Below are positions 53,006 to 62,817 of a DNA stretch of 64,000 nucleotides, one piece after another. The translations under genes and the position numbers were made by a program. Location: the NCBI RefSeq assembly GCF_904846625.1, contig NZ_CAJHBL010000002.1:496001-560000 (forward strand), written 5' to 3'. The notes under the pieces were generated by a model. The model saw only the letters and a list, made by a program, of their open reading frames with translations, did not search any database and had not been told where the DNA came from. The stretch is from Psychrobacter sp. JCM 18900 (GTDB lineage: Bacteria > Pseudomonadota > Gammaproteobacteria > Pseudomonadales > Moraxellaceae). Numbering within the stretch: the first letter of the stretch is position 1; every line of letters begins with the position of its first letter.

Positions 53006-53581
53006 ATGAAAAATCAGCGCTCGACAATGAAAAGCTATCATAAATTAAATAACAAGAAGCAAGGTCTTTTGCACTCGAACTATAAGTATGGCGCTTTGTT
53101 TACTTCTGCACTTATGTCGGTATTGCTGATTAGTGCGTGTAGTACAGAAATGTCCTCTGAAAACAATATGATAGTGACGGATAAGGCTGATAGACATATA
53201 CAAAGCTCTAAAGAGATAGAAGACAGTATCAAGAACTCTTATGCTCGTTTGGCCTCTAAGCGCTCTGATGTCTGTCCAAAATTAATTCAAGAAGAAACAG
53301 GTAATCAGGTTATCGAACGTATATCAGAGGTCATGGTAAATGACTACTGTGATTATTTTTTATATCCGCGAGAGGGTCAGCGCCTCAATGTTAAAGTAGA
53401 TAACCGTCAAATAGAAGCGCTATTAATTGTGCCGACGCTACATAACTTTGCCAATGGTAATTATAAAGTGACGTCTTATGATAAGCATGTTATCCGTTTG
53501 AGCTATAACGGGGCCACCCATAAGCCAGAACATTTTGTCTATGATGTTGCGCTAAAAATTTCTGACGCCAAGCATTCCTAA
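53006..53581 (+). CDS. Hypothetical lipoprotein
   Basis: A 191-residue protein with a 28-residue charged leader, then a membrane segment ending at LLISAC, a lipobox at about residue 45. The mature part has paired cysteines (VCPKLIQ and DYCDYFLYP) and a charged middle. A methionine at residue 8 (MKSYHK) is an alternative start that gives a more usual signal length. No family is recognised. It lies downstream of the M15-type gene, separated by 268 bases. Confidence 0.65.
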   Translation: MKNQRSTMKSYHKLNNKKQGLLHSNYKYGALFTSALMSVLLISACSTEMSSENNMIVTDKADRHIQSSKEIEDSIKNSYARLASKRSDVCPKLIQEETGNQVIERISEVMVNDYCDYFLYPREGQRLNVKVDNRQIEALLIVPTLHNFANGNYKVTSYDKHVIRLSYNGATHKPEHFVYDVALKISDAKHS

Positions 53582-53732
53582 TGCCAAGCATTAAGAATTT
53601 TCTGCTTCTTATTAATGCATCATAGTAATTCAAATATTTAAATGGACATGTTATAAGCAGTATTCTTTACCACTTATAATACGTTCACAAAATTAATGAG
53701 CCTTAACTTTTCTAAACTACTTTCCTAGCAAC

Positions 53733-55310
53733 TTATTTCTTACTGGATTTTTTTGCCGCTTTATTTTCTTTCCACGGATCTTCTTGCCCAACCGTAACTA
53801 TCAAAAAGTTATCAGGTTTTAGCGTATTTCGCATGGTTTGATTGACCTCTGAAAGAGTGACTTGATCAATGCGATTGGTATAGTCAGCTAAGTAATTATT
53901 CGGTAATTGGTAAAAGTTCATCATTCCGAGTAAGCCATTAATACCTGCATTGCTTGCAAATCCCATCGGGAAGCTGTTTTTCAAATTATCTGTAGTCAGG
54001 CGCATCTCATTATTAGTAATGCCCTTTTCCAACGTTTCATTGATAACCGCTAAGCTTGCACCAATAGCCGCACGAGCCTTGTCATTACGTGTCGAAAAAC
54101 CAATCTGATAGGGACCTCGAGAGAGCATTGGGTTCATCGACCCCGAGATACCATAAGTATAGCCAAGGTTTTGTCTTACCTCCGTCATTAACCGCGCATT
54201 AAAGTCACTGCCTGCCATGACTTCATTTCCAACAGCAAAGTTGGTCTGCTGCTGCTGTGCTATTGGGTCAGTTGCCCGTTTGCTACCCAATTGTCCCATA
54301 AGGACAGTGGTTTGAGTGCTTGGGAATGGAATATGAACATGCTGCGCTTTAGTCAGCGGTTTCGGCTCAGGTAAATCAGTGGCAGCTTGGCCAGTAGGCA
54401 ATTTAGCAGTGATGTCTTCTGCCAGTTTTTTGGCTTGTTCTAGTGTCAGGTTACCTGTCATAGCAACAGATGCGTTTGCTGCTACCAGATATTTGTTTTT
54501 AAAGTCTATCAGTTGCTGTTTCTCAATCGTAGGAACGCTTTCTAGTGTGCCGACTGATGGATGCGCGTAAGGGTGAGTACCGTACAAAGCATCATTGAAA
54601 GCGATACTTGCTAGACTATTGGGATCTTGTTTTTGTTGCTGCAGGCCTACCAACAGTCTTGCTTTATTGCGAGCTAGAACTTGCTCGTCAAACGTAGGCT
54701 CACTTACCATCTGTGTCATTAAGTCAATGGCTGGCAGAAGATGCTTGTCATCAGATAGGCTACGCAGTGAAACGATAAACATATCTTTATACGCGCTACT
54801 GCTTAGGTTGATACCCAACGTTTCCACTGCACGTGTAAATGCGTTTTCATCTAGGCTTTTTGAGCCCTGTTCGAGCATCGTCGCTGTCATATTAGCAATA
54901 CCAAAACCATCCTTTTTGATACTACCATCACGCGCGCTACCCGCATTAAAACGCAAATCAACATCGACGATTGGCAAGGTGGTCGTTTGTACAAACATAA
55001 CAGGTACGCCAGACTTGGTCTTAAACTGTTGAATGGTCGGTACGGTGACTTTTAAAGGTTTGTCATCGTTTAAGCTGGTTAGCTTAGATAGAGCAGCAAT
55101 TGGCGCACTTGCATCGACTGCAGCAGGTGCGCGGTAATCTTCAGCAGCTGTTGTATCTGCCTGCGCAGTAGTAGCTAAGACGCTAAAAGCAAAAACTACG
55201 CTAGCACTGAGGTAGGCTCGCTTTGTAGATGCGATAGTGCCTTTTATAGAGGATGAAGCAGTCTTAAAAGATTTTTGTCTTGCTTTAGAGTCGTATTTAT
55301 TCTGAATCAT
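53733..55310 (-). CDS. M16-family peptidase-like protein lacking the zinc motif
   Basis: A 525-residue exported protein of the pitrilysin/M16 fold. A long N-terminal leader ends with a signal peptide (VLATTAQADT). The position of HxxEH reads NMTATMLEQG, so the zinc site is missing. The C-terminal part has NLGYTYGISGSMNPMLSRGPYQIGFSTRNDKA. It is the inactive partner expected in a two-subunit M16 peptidase. The active copy is encoded 67 bases upstream. Confidence 0.9.
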   Translation of the reverse strand: MIQNKYDSKARQKSFKTASSSIKGTIASTKRAYLSASVVFAFSVLATTAQADTTAAEDYRAPAAVDASAPIAALSKLTSLNDDKPLKVTVPTIQQFKTKSGVPVMFVQTTTLPIVDVDLRFNAGSARDGSIKKDGFGIANMTATMLEQGSKSLDENAFTRAVETLGINLSSSAYKDMFIVSLRSLSDDKHLLPAIDLMTQMVSEPTFDEQVLARNKARLLVGLQQQKQDPNSLASIAFNDALYGTHPYAHPSVGTLESVPTIEKQQLIDFKNKYLVAANASVAMTGNLTLEQAKKLAEDITAKLPTGQAATDLPEPKPLTKAQHVHIPFPSTQTTVLMGQLGSKRATDPIAQQQQTNFAVGNEVMAGSDFNARLMTEVRQNLGYTYGISGSMNPMLSRGPYQIGFSTRNDKARAAIGASLAVINETLEKGITNNEMRLTTDNLKNSFPMGFASNAGINGLLGMMNFYQLPNNYLADYTNRIDQVTLSEVNQTMRNTLKPDNFLIVTVGQEDPWKENKAAKKSSKK

Positions 55311-55377
55311 GAGTTTCTTCTTATTAAGAATACGGTGTTATGGCCATTTTTATGAGACGTTTGATAATAGGCAGCGA

Positions 55378-56874
55378 CTATTTCGCTGAGGTTTTATTGT
55401 CTTTAGGTGGCACGACATGCATCACCGTCAAGTTATCCTTGACCAAATATTTGTTACTGGCAGCCTGAATATCAGCCACACTGATACCATTGAGCTTAGT
55501 TGGCAGTTTAGCAAGTAATCTATCATCTAGACCGATAGATTGTAACGAGCCAATCATACGTGCTCGTCCTTCCATGCTGTCTTGCGCATAAATCAAACCA
55601 GTAACCGTATTGGTCTTGGCGCGACTAATTTCATCATCGGCAATAGGATCTGTTTTTAGCTTTTCCATTTCTGAGGTTATGGCTTGCTGTGCTTGCTCTA
55701 AGCTGACGCCTTCACGAGGTGTTGCTTGAATCAAAAACAGCCCATCACCGCGATCTAGCAAGTCGTAAGAAGTACCAACCGTCGTCAATATACCTTGCTC
55801 ACGTATCAGTCGACTCTCTAAACGTGCAGATAAGCCACCATCGAGCACATCTTGCGCAAGTGACAGGGCATAAGCTTGTTTTTCATTGTTTGAGCCTGCC
55901 GTGGCAAGGCTTGGCACGTTGTAACCCATCAGTAGAACGGGCACTTGTACGGCTTGCTCAGAGTCTACCTTTTGATAACCACGGAAGCCTTTTTGAGTCA
56001 CAGAAGTACGTTTGGGTAGGTTGCTTTTTTCTAAATCACCAAAGTAACGTTTGACTTGAGTAAGTACTTCTTGTGGTTGCACGTCACCGACGATGACTAA
56101 CGTCGCATTATTTGGTGCATACCATGTCTTATACCAGTCTTTTAAATCTGAAAGTTTAATCGATTCTAGCTCGTTCATAGGCCCAATGACAGATTCACCT
56201 TTTGGGCTATCAGGTAAGGCCAGCAGACGAAACGACTCATACGCTTTGGCAAGCGGATTGTCATCAGTACGTTGGCGACGCTCTTCCATGACCACTTGAT
56301 GCTCTTTGGCAAATTCTTTTTCATCGAATATAAGATTTTTCATGCGATCTGCTTCAAGCTCTAGCGCTAACGGCATACGATTGGCAGGGAATAGCTCGTA
56401 GTATCCGGTATAGTCATAGCTGGTAAAGGCATTGTTGACGCCGCCAAACTTAGCAATTAGCCGCTCATAATCATCACTAGAGACATTGGTCGTGCCTTTG
56501 AACATCATATGCTCGAGTAAGTGAGAGATACCACCTTTATCAAGAGGCTCATCTGCCGAGCCCACTCGGTACCAGATTTGTGTCATAGCGACTGGGGCAC
56601 GGTGGTCTTCTTTTATAACGACTTTTAGACCATTTTCTAACTGATATTCATGTCGACCTGACATGTCCATTGTCAACTCAGACGACTGTGTGTCTTTGCT
56701 CGTTTTATTTTCATCTGATATGTTTTGAGCCAAGCTATTTTTTGCAATTGAGCTTGTCGCAGTTGCAGAGTCAGTAGGCATCGTATTGGTTTGACATGCA
56801 GCAAGTGAGGCTGCTACTGCTAAGGCACAAGCAATGCGTAATGGCGCAGCTGCTAGAGGTAAAGACAATGGCAT
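55378..56874 (-). CDS. M16-family zinc peptidase, lipoprotein
   Basis: A 498-residue M16 peptidase with the inverted zinc motif HLLEH in GGISHLLEHMMFKGT and the third ligand in EHQVVMEERRQRTDDNP. A signal peptide ends in a lipobox LAAC with C27, so it should sit on the periplasmic side of a membrane. A low-complexity linker precedes the domain. With the downstream partner it likely forms a heterodimer that cleaves small peptides. A 49-residue lipoprotein gene lies just upstream. Confidence 0.93.
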   Translation of the reverse strand: MPLSLPLAAAPLRIACALAVAASLAACQTNTMPTDSATATSSIAKNSLAQNISDENKTSKDTQSSELTMDMSGRHEYQLENGLKVVIKEDHRAPVAMTQIWYRVGSADEPLDKGGISHLLEHMMFKGTTNVSSDDYERLIAKFGGVNNAFTSYDYTGYYELFPANRMPLALELEADRMKNLIFDEKEFAKEHQVVMEERRQRTDDNPLAKAYESFRLLALPDSPKGESVIGPMNELESIKLSDLKDWYKTWYAPNNATLVIVGDVQPQEVLTQVKRYFGDLEKSNLPKRTSVTQKGFRGYQKVDSEQAVQVPVLLMGYNVPSLATAGSNNEKQAYALSLAQDVLDGGLSARLESRLIREQGILTTVGTSYDLLDRGDGLFLIQATPREGVSLEQAQQAITSEMEKLKTDPIADDEISRAKTNTVTGLIYAQDSMEGRARMIGSLQSIGLDDRLLAKLPTKLNGISVADIQAASNKYLVKDNLTVMHVVPPKDNKTSAK

Positions 56875-56939
56875 AGTATGGTCTACTTATATAAAATAAT
56901 GATAGAAGAATTAGATACTAATCATAGTAATAAATGGCA

Positions 56940-57089
56940 TTACAAAGAGGTCTGAGCACCAACCATAACGCTAGCAGTCGGTCTAAACTCTTGCGTCGTG
57001 GTGCAACCGGTCACTAATATAGTCGTCGTTAATAAAACCGCTACACTGATGCTGCTGATTTTCTTATAGTGCTTAGAGAATAATGACAT
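56940..57089 (-). CDS. Small lipoprotein, 49 residues
   Basis: A 49-residue frame beginning MSLFSKHYKKISSIS with a membrane segment ending in the lipobox LVTGC (C29), and then TTTQEFRPTASVMVGAQTSL. AGGA lies eight bases upstream of the ATG, supporting translation. The mature part is only 21 residues. It lies 65 bases upstream of the M16 lipoprotein gene on the same strand, and may be co-transcribed with it. Similar FRPTASVMVG-ending lipoproteins occur in Moraxellaceae as far as I recall. Confidence 0.7.
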   Translation of the reverse strand: MSLFSKHYKKISSISVAVLLTTTILVTGCTTTQEFRPTASVMVGAQTSL

Positions 57090-57383
57090 AACGGATTCCT
57101 AATAAGTATGTATCGAATAAGTCTTGGTAGAGTAGGCGAAGTCTGACGAGTAACAGGTCAGAATTTTGTGTCTAAACCTTAAGCAAAACTTTCTCAAATC
57201 ACTGAGTGATTTTTTAAACAGATAAATTTTGACGATAGTCTAATAGGGTAAGGGCTGAGCATGACTTGAATTATGCTAAAATAGATAAAAATTAAGCGTC
57301 ATGTCGCTCGTAGCCAGATGACAACCTATAAATCCATTAACAATAAACAAATAATTAATCGTGATAACTTTTAGGGCAAACTT

Positions 57384-58766
57384 ATGAACAACCCAAACAA
57401 TAGCAACCGCGTAGTCATTAACCTTGATGCTGGTCTTGACGACTTAGATGACGATGATATTACCTTACCCAGTCTACCGGTGCAATCTGTGCCCATTATT
57501 GATGAAACAGAGAGTGTTGCTCCGCAAAAGGACAGTACGGTAAACCAAGACGTCTCTAGTAATGATGCTGCAGACAATATTGCTTTAGCGACGCCAATTG
57601 TAATGACAGAAGAGCATAATGTCCCTAAAGGTAATTCTGAAAGCTTTTCGAGCGCTACAGAGACAGCCGCCGCTACAAGTCAAACTAATACTGCGTCAAC
57701 CATTCCTGCTATGCCGTTGCAAGAGCAATTGGGTGATACGCCAAGTGTAAATCCGGTAGCTGACAGCGACACACAGGTAGCTACTAGCAAAGAGCCTGCT
57801 ACAGACTCACAAGAGACAAAAGAGAATAAGAAAAAGGGCAGCTGGTTTAACCGTATGAAAACGGGACTCAGTAAGTCACGCAAAAACTTAGCCGAAGGCA
57901 TGGTCAGTATCTTAATCGGTGGTAAAGAGATTGATGACGAGCTATTAGAAGAAGTTGAAGATCAGCTATTGGTGGCCGATATCGGCGTCAACGCGACGAA
58001 CCGTATCATCAAGAGCCTCACCGAGCAAACAGATCGTGGTGACTTGATCTATGCACATTCTTTATATAAAGCATTGCAAAGTGAATTGGTTGATATCCTC
58101 ACACCAAAAGTTGAGCCATTGGTGATTGATACTAGCAAAAAGCCGTTTGTTATATTGGTAGTAGGGGTCAATGGCGTAGGGAAAACCACAACGATTGGTA
58201 AGCTTGCCAAGCGTCTACAAGGCGAGGGCAAGTCAGTCATGCTGGCAGCGGGTGATACATTCCGTGCGGCAGCTACTGAGCAGCTACAGATTTGGGGCGA
58301 GCGCAATCATATTCCAGTAGTGGCGCAAGGTCATGGTTCTGACAGTGCTTCTGTCATTTTTGATGCGATGCAGTCAGCCAAAGCAAAAAATATCGATGTG
58401 CTCATCGCTGATACTGCGGGACGTTTGCAAAACAAGACACATTTGATGGCAGAGTTAGAGAAAGTCGTACGTGTCATGCGTAAAGCGGATCCAAGTGCCC
58501 CGCATGAAGGTATGATTGTGCTGGATGCTGGCACGGGTCAAAATGCTATCAACCAAGTTGAGCTGTTTAACAAGGTTGTGCCGCTGACAGGTATTACTAT
58601 TACCAAACTAGATGGTACTGCTAAAGGTGGTGTGGTGTTTAATATTGCCGAAACGACAGATGTGCCTATCCGCTATATTGGTGTGGGTGAGTCGATTGAC
58701 GACTTGCGTTCTTTTAGTCCGAAGCAATTTGTCGCTGCTTTGTTCGAGACCGACGATAAAGAATAA
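57384..58766 (+). CDS. ftsY: Signal recognition particle receptor FtsY
   Basis: A 460-residue GTPase that docks SRP-bound ribosomes at the membrane. The first 150 residues are an acidic, low-complexity A domain. The NG domain follows: KKGSWFNRMKTGLSKSRKNLAEG, GVNGVGKTTTIGKLA, DTFRAAATEQL, DTAGRLQNK, TKLDGTAKGGVVF. Length is near that of E. coli FtsY. It is not followed by ftsE/ftsX but by an alkyltransferase gene 54 bases later. Confidence 0.96.
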   Translation: MNNPNNSNRVVINLDAGLDDLDDDDITLPSLPVQSVPIIDETESVAPQKDSTVNQDVSSNDAADNIALATPIVMTEEHNVPKGNSESFSSATETAAATSQTNTASTIPAMPLQEQLGDTPSVNPVADSDTQVATSKEPATDSQETKENKKKGSWFNRMKTGLSKSRKNLAEGMVSILIGGKEIDDELLEEVEDQLLVADIGVNATNRIIKSLTEQTDRGDLIYAHSLYKALQSELVDILTPKVEPLVIDTSKKPFVILVVGVNGVGKTTTIGKLAKRLQGEGKSVMLAAGDTFRAAATEQLQIWGERNHIPVVAQGHGSDSASVIFDAMQSAKAKNIDVLIADTAGRLQNKTHLMAELEKVVRVMRKADPSAPHEGMIVLDAGTGQNAINQVELFNKVVPLTGITITKLDGTAKGGVVFNIAETTDVPIRYIGVGESIDDLRSFSPKQFVAALFETDDKE

Positions 58767-58820
58767 GAGAGCCAGTTTTATCTGGTAAATCATTTTTAAA
58801 AGAATAGGGAAGTAGACGCT

Positions 58821-59387
58821 ATGATAGTTACCACAGCATCCTTTGGGTCACATCGATTAACACTGATTGCTCGTGACAATGCGCATGGTCAGCCTATGCT
58901 CGTTGAAGCCAACTGGCTGCTGCCAGGTAACTCATGGCATAGCTCAAAATCTGTACCCAAACTTAAAAAGTACTATGGCCTGACAGATGAAGACTTTACT
59001 TTTATAGATAAAAATAGCCTAAGCATAAATGAACCTGATCAAGCGTTATTAATAGAAACGATTTTCCAACTCAAAGACTATGCTGATGGTAAACGTAAGA
59101 CGTTAGACTTGCCTTTAGACTTCTCTATGGGTACTGATTTTCAGCAAAGAGTATGGCAGGCACTACAAGGTATTGAGTATGGCGAAACCATCAGCTATGC
59201 CACGCTCGCGCAGCGTGTCAACAGTCCAAAGGGATTCCGTGCGGTTGCGCAGGCCAATGGCAAAAATCCTTTTAGCATTATCGTGCCTTGTCATCGAGTG
59301 ATTGCAAGCGACGGTAAGCTCGGTGGCTATACAGGCGGGCTAGATAAAAAAGAGTATTTACTAGCACTAGAAGGAAGTTGGACGTAA
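58821..59387 (+). CDS. ogt: Methylated-DNA--protein-cysteine methyltransferase
   Basis: A 188-residue suicide repair protein that takes alkyl groups from O6-alkylguanine onto its own cysteine. The active site is IIVPCHRVIASDG, and the DNA-binding helix is at RAVAQANGKNPF. The N-terminal 80 residues form the smaller RNase-H-like domain. Its length fits Ogt rather than the Ada C-terminal alone. It lies 54 bases after ftsY. Confidence 0.92.
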   Translation: MIVTTASFGSHRLTLIARDNAHGQPMLVEANWLLPGNSWHSSKSVPKLKKYYGLTDEDFTFIDKNSLSINEPDQALLIETIFQLKDYADGKRKTLDLPLDFSMGTDFQQRVWQALQGIEYGETISYATLAQRVNSPKGFRAVAQANGKNPFSIIVPCHRVIASDGKLGGYTGGLDKKEYLLALEGSWT

Positions 59388-59405
59388 AACTAAATTTATC
59401 TTAAT

Positions 59406-59443
59406 AAAAAAGGGCCAAATACTTTTAGTATCTGGCCCTTTTT
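59406..59443. terminator. Bidirectional terminator between ogt and yebC
   Basis: A stem of about 15 bases (AAAAAGGGCCAAATACT/AGTATCTGGCCCTTTTT, one bulge/mismatch) with a short loop and T-runs on both strands. Confidence 0.88.
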
Positions 59444-59461
59444 ACTGAACAATTAATAAGT

Positions 59462-60211
59462 TTATGCTTCAAGCTGAGCCATGACTTCAGCAGAGAAGTT
59501 CACGTTAGTATAAACTTCTTGCACATCATCAGCATCTTCTAGCATATCAATCATCTTCATGATCTTTTCAGCATCATCAACATTGTCGATCTCAGCCGTG
59601 GTAGATGGTGACATAGTGACCTCGGCGTTGTCAGAAATAAGACCAGCCGCATTAAGGGCATCTTGGACTTGACCGAAACTTTCCCATTCAGTGATAACAA
59701 GCAAGCTTTCGCCATCATTTTCGATATCAACGGCGCCCGCATCTAGTGCAACGAGCATGACCTCATCTTCTAAGCTGACATCGTTAAAAGTGATTTCGCC
59801 ACGTTTAGTGAATAGGTACGCCACTGAGCCTGATGTGCCAAGATTACCATCATTCTTGGTAAAAGCATGACGTACTTCGCTGACCGTACGATTAAGGTTA
59901 TCCGTCATGGTTTCGACCAGTACAGCCACACCACCAACACCATAACCCTCGTAACTGACTTCTTCCATATTCTCATTATCGCCGCCACCTGTACCACGAT
60001 CGACAGCACGATTAATCGTGTCGCGCGTCATATTGACTGATAGGGCTTTTTCGATAACGGCACGTAAGCGTGGGTTTTTGTCAGGATCGGGATCGCCTTG
60101 TTTGGCAGCTGAAACGATTTCGCGAATAATCTTGGTAAATATCTTACCCCTTACTGCATCCTGACGGGCTTTGCGGTGTTTAATATTTGCCCATTTTGAA
60201 TGGCCTGCCAT
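59462..60211 (-). CDS. yebC: YebC/PmpR family regulatory protein
   Basis: A 249-residue member of the YebC/TACO1 family, beginning [19 protein letters not shown], with [24 protein letters not shown] and [12 protein letters not shown]. The family has been linked to transcription regulation and, more recently, to translation of difficult peptide sequences. It is usually beside ruvC, but no ruvC is present here. ATG is preceded by AGGATG. Confidence 0.95.
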   Translation of the reverse strand: MAGHSKWANIKHRKARQDAVRGKIFTKIIREIVSAAKQGDPDPDKNPRLRAVIEKALSVNMTRDTINRAVDRGTGGGDNENMEEVSYEGYGVGGVAVLVETMTDNLNRTVSEVRHAFTKNDGNLGTSGSVAYLFTKRGEITFNDVSLEDEVMLVALDAGAVDIENDGESLLVITEWESFGQVQDALNAAGLISDNAEVTMSPSTTAEIDNVDDAEKIMKMIDMLEDADDVQEVYTNVNFSAEVMAQLEA

Positions 60212-60528
60212 ATAACATCCTTAAGTTCTACGTACTATTTTTATGGGTAAAAAAAGTGATCAACAACAACCTTCGATATCTGATTGCCTAATTTTATACT
60301 ATCATTACTTTGTCTATTTTAGGTAGTAGCGCTACTGGCACGTTAACGATTTGTATGTTGTTGAGAGTGCTTTTTTGCTACACTGTGGCAACTTATAGAT
60401 TGTATTCACTGTGATAGGTGAGCGATATTATAAACCAGTTTTAGCTATTTTGACCAACTTGCCCTTATCCATCACATTTTAAGTCATTGCGTGCTATCAA
60501 GCCATTGATTTTATAAAGTACTGATTCT
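60212..60528. other. Divergent spacer between yebC and the channel gene
   Basis: A 317-base AT-rich gap between divergent genes with no recognisable gene or strong structure. Confidence 0.3.
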
Positions 60529-61359
60529 ATGAAGCAACCAACCGCCGAAGCTCTTACACACTTGCGTAACCGTACGCATATCATTATTGAAGGCACAGAT
60601 ACTCGTCTGGGTAAGCTCTTTGATATTGTATTGCTGATTGCAATTTTAGCCAGTGTGGCCGTCGTCATGCTTGATAGTGTGCTATATATGCGTTTGCAGT
60701 ATGGCACGTTGTTCTTTTATGCAGAGTGGTTTTTTACCATTTTGTTTACCATTGAGTATGCGTTAAGACTATTCTCAGCACCCAACCGCTTACGCTATGC
60801 TTTTAGCTTCTTTGGGATAGTAGACTTACTATCTGTATTACCAAGTTATTTGAGCTTAATGTTTGTAGGTGTGCAGTATCTACTCGTGATACGGGTATTA
60901 CGTATTTTACGTGTGTTCCGTGTTCTTAAGCTCAAAGCCTATATGCAACAGGCTGGGTTCTTGGCGTCGGCATTAAAAACCAGTCAACAGAAAATTACGG
61001 TCTTTTTCTTATCGCTTGTATTATTGGTAACCATCTTTGGTTCAATTATTTATGTCGTAGAAGGGCCGGAAAATGGATTTACCAGTATTCCATTGTCTAT
61101 CTACTGGGCCGTTGTTACGATGACGACGGTTGGCTATGGTGATATGTCACCCAAGACACCGCTCGGCCAAGCAATTGCAACCATGGTCATGATCACGGGT
61201 TATTCGATTATTGCGGTACCAACAGGTATTTTTACGTCAGAGTTAGCACGTAATATGCGTCCACAACTTAACCCAGTGACTTGCCCCAACTGTGGTAAAT
61301 TCGGTCATGCAGTAGGGGCAGACTTTTGCGATCGTTGTGGTCACGCGCTACATATCTAG
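60529..61359 (+). CDS. Voltage-gated potassium channel with C-terminal zinc ribbon
   Basis: A 276-residue six-helix ion channel. The voltage-sensor helix S4 is rich in spaced arginines (LLVIRVLRILRVFRVLKLK), and the pore holds the selectivity filter TVGYGD (MTTVGYGDMSPKTP). After the last helix, the final 35 residues are a zinc-ribbon-like tail, CPNCGKFGHAVGADFCDRCGH. Such tails on channels are less common and may mediate assembly or metal sensing. It stands alone. Confidence 0.93.
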   Translation: MKQPTAEALTHLRNRTHIIIEGTDTRLGKLFDIVLLIAILASVAVVMLDSVLYMRLQYGTLFFYAEWFFTILFTIEYALRLFSAPNRLRYAFSFFGIVDLLSVLPSYLSLMFVGVQYLLVIRVLRILRVFRVLKLKAYMQQAGFLASALKTSQQKITVFFLSLVLLVTIFGSIIYVVEGPENGFTSIPLSIYWAVVTMTTVGYGDMSPKTPLGQAIATMVMITGYSIIAVPTGIFTSELARNMRPQLNPVTCPNCGKFGHAVGADFCDRCGHALHI

Positions 61360-61392
61360 GAATAGATTTAATCGTGACAGTCAATACATCTA

Positions 61393-62694
61393 CTACGCAT
61401 CGATATATTCATCAACCAGTGGTGACAGGTCGATCTCGACGCCTAGATTGACCAGATTCCAATATTGTCCTGATACAGTACGGTCTAGCATCATAGTGGT
61501 GGCTGAGGGTTGAAACTGACCAAAGTACTTCAAAGACGTACGCATCTGTGCAATGGCCTCGTGATGGACTTGGCTACTCCCAAAATCAAATTCGCCTTCT
61601 TGATAAGGACTAATGGATAAAGGTTTGAGTCCAATTGATAACCACTTTTCATAAAACTCACCAGGGATGTTTTTGTCATCTTCGCGGCGAATATCTAGCG
61701 CAATCAAATCTTGCTCAAGTGCAGTGACGTCACCTCTTAGTGCATGTTTGACAAAGCGTTTGAATAGCTGCACTTCGCTATCACTATAACTTCGGATACC
61801 GCCAAAGTCATAAGCCACGACACTACCGTCATGACGGAAAGCGAAGTTACCTGGATGAGGATCGCAGTGCATACGGTATAATCCAAATAGCTGGCCTGCG
61901 GTAAAATGAAACAGACGCTCTGCTATTTTTTGTTTGACGTCATTGTCCCATGTCGCAGCGACAGTCAATGTCTCTCCCATCTCTTCGGTCAGCGTTAAAA
62001 TCCGTCTAGACGAATGGCTGCTAATCACTTTTGGAATAATAAGGCCTTCATCTTCTGCATGAAAAGCGCCGAATACGCGTAAGTTATGAGCTTCTTTAAC
62101 ATAGTCCAATTCATCGTGCAGACTCTGGCGAATCTCATTGAAAAGCTGCTCTTGTAGTTGCTTACTCATATTGAGCACGCCAGCGATTTTTAATGCCATA
62201 CGCACTTGTTTGAGATCGCTATCGCAGTTTTCATCGACATCAGGATACTGGACTTTAACTACCACTTTTTGACCCGATGGCAACGTCGCTTTGTGCACTT
62301 GTCCAATAGATGCTGCGGCAAAGGGTTTCTCTTCAAACTCGCTGAATAATTCTAAGATTGGCGCTTTCAGTTCGCGTTCAACTTGAGCTCGTATCTGCGC
62401 ATATGGCATTGGCGGCGCATCTTTCTGTAGCTTTTCGAGCGCTGACGCAACCTCAGGCGGGAACACATCCTTATATTGTGAAGCAATCTGTCCGACCTTC
62501 ATCACTGCGCCTTTCATCTCACCCAACGTTTCGGCAATTTGAACGCCCACGTCTTGCATCAGATCTGAGCGAGCTTGCAGACGTTTTTCTTCGTCACTTG
62601 AGAGATGCTTAAATGAGTTTTTAGCGGCTTTGCCAGCAATACTCGCTGTCATGCCAGCGAGTTTCATAAAGCGTTTTCCGGACGATTTTGCCAT
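61393..62694 (-). CDS. ABC1/UbiB-family kinase-like protein
   Basis: A 433-residue member of the ABC1/ADCK/UbiB atypical kinase family. The KxGQ motif is MKVGQIASQYKDVFPPEV, the nucleotide lysine is in KVVVKVQYPDVDEN, the catalytic loop YRMHCDPHPGNFAFR, and the metal-binding YDFGGIRS. The C-terminal membrane helices of E. coli UbiB are absent. It may support ubiquinone synthesis or lipid metabolism. The gene is separate from other ubi genes. Confidence 0.88.
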   Translation of the reverse strand: MAKSSGKRFMKLAGMTASIAGKAAKNSFKHLSSDEEKRLQARSDLMQDVGVQIAETLGEMKGAVMKVGQIASQYKDVFPPEVASALEKLQKDAPPMPYAQIRAQVERELKAPILELFSEFEEKPFAAASIGQVHKATLPSGQKVVVKVQYPDVDENCDSDLKQVRMALKIAGVLNMSKQLQEQLFNEIRQSLHDELDYVKEAHNLRVFGAFHAEDEGLIIPKVISSHSSRRILTLTEEMGETLTVAATWDNDVKQKIAERLFHFTAGQLFGLYRMHCDPHPGNFAFRHDGSVVAYDFGGIRSYSDSEVQLFKRFVKHALRGDVTALEQDLIALDIRREDDKNIPGEFYEKWLSIGLKPLSISPYQEGEFDFGSSQVHHEAIAQMRTSLKYFGQFQPSATTMMLDRTVSGQYWNLVNLGVEIDLSPLVDEYIDA

Positions 62695-62817
62695 TCATGT
62701 CACCGTATAATGGGTTATTTGCTCAGTCGTAATTCTATTATTTTAATTGCAAGATTACTGTTTGACTAATGTGTGAAGACGCGAGTAATCATTTATAAAA
62801 AAGTAAGCACAGTCATA

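Noticed and set aside
54595-55032. A 145-residue plus-strand frame inside the M16 partner gene
   Set aside because: It lies fully within a well-supported gene on the other strand, and the cysteine/arginine-rich product looks like a shadow.
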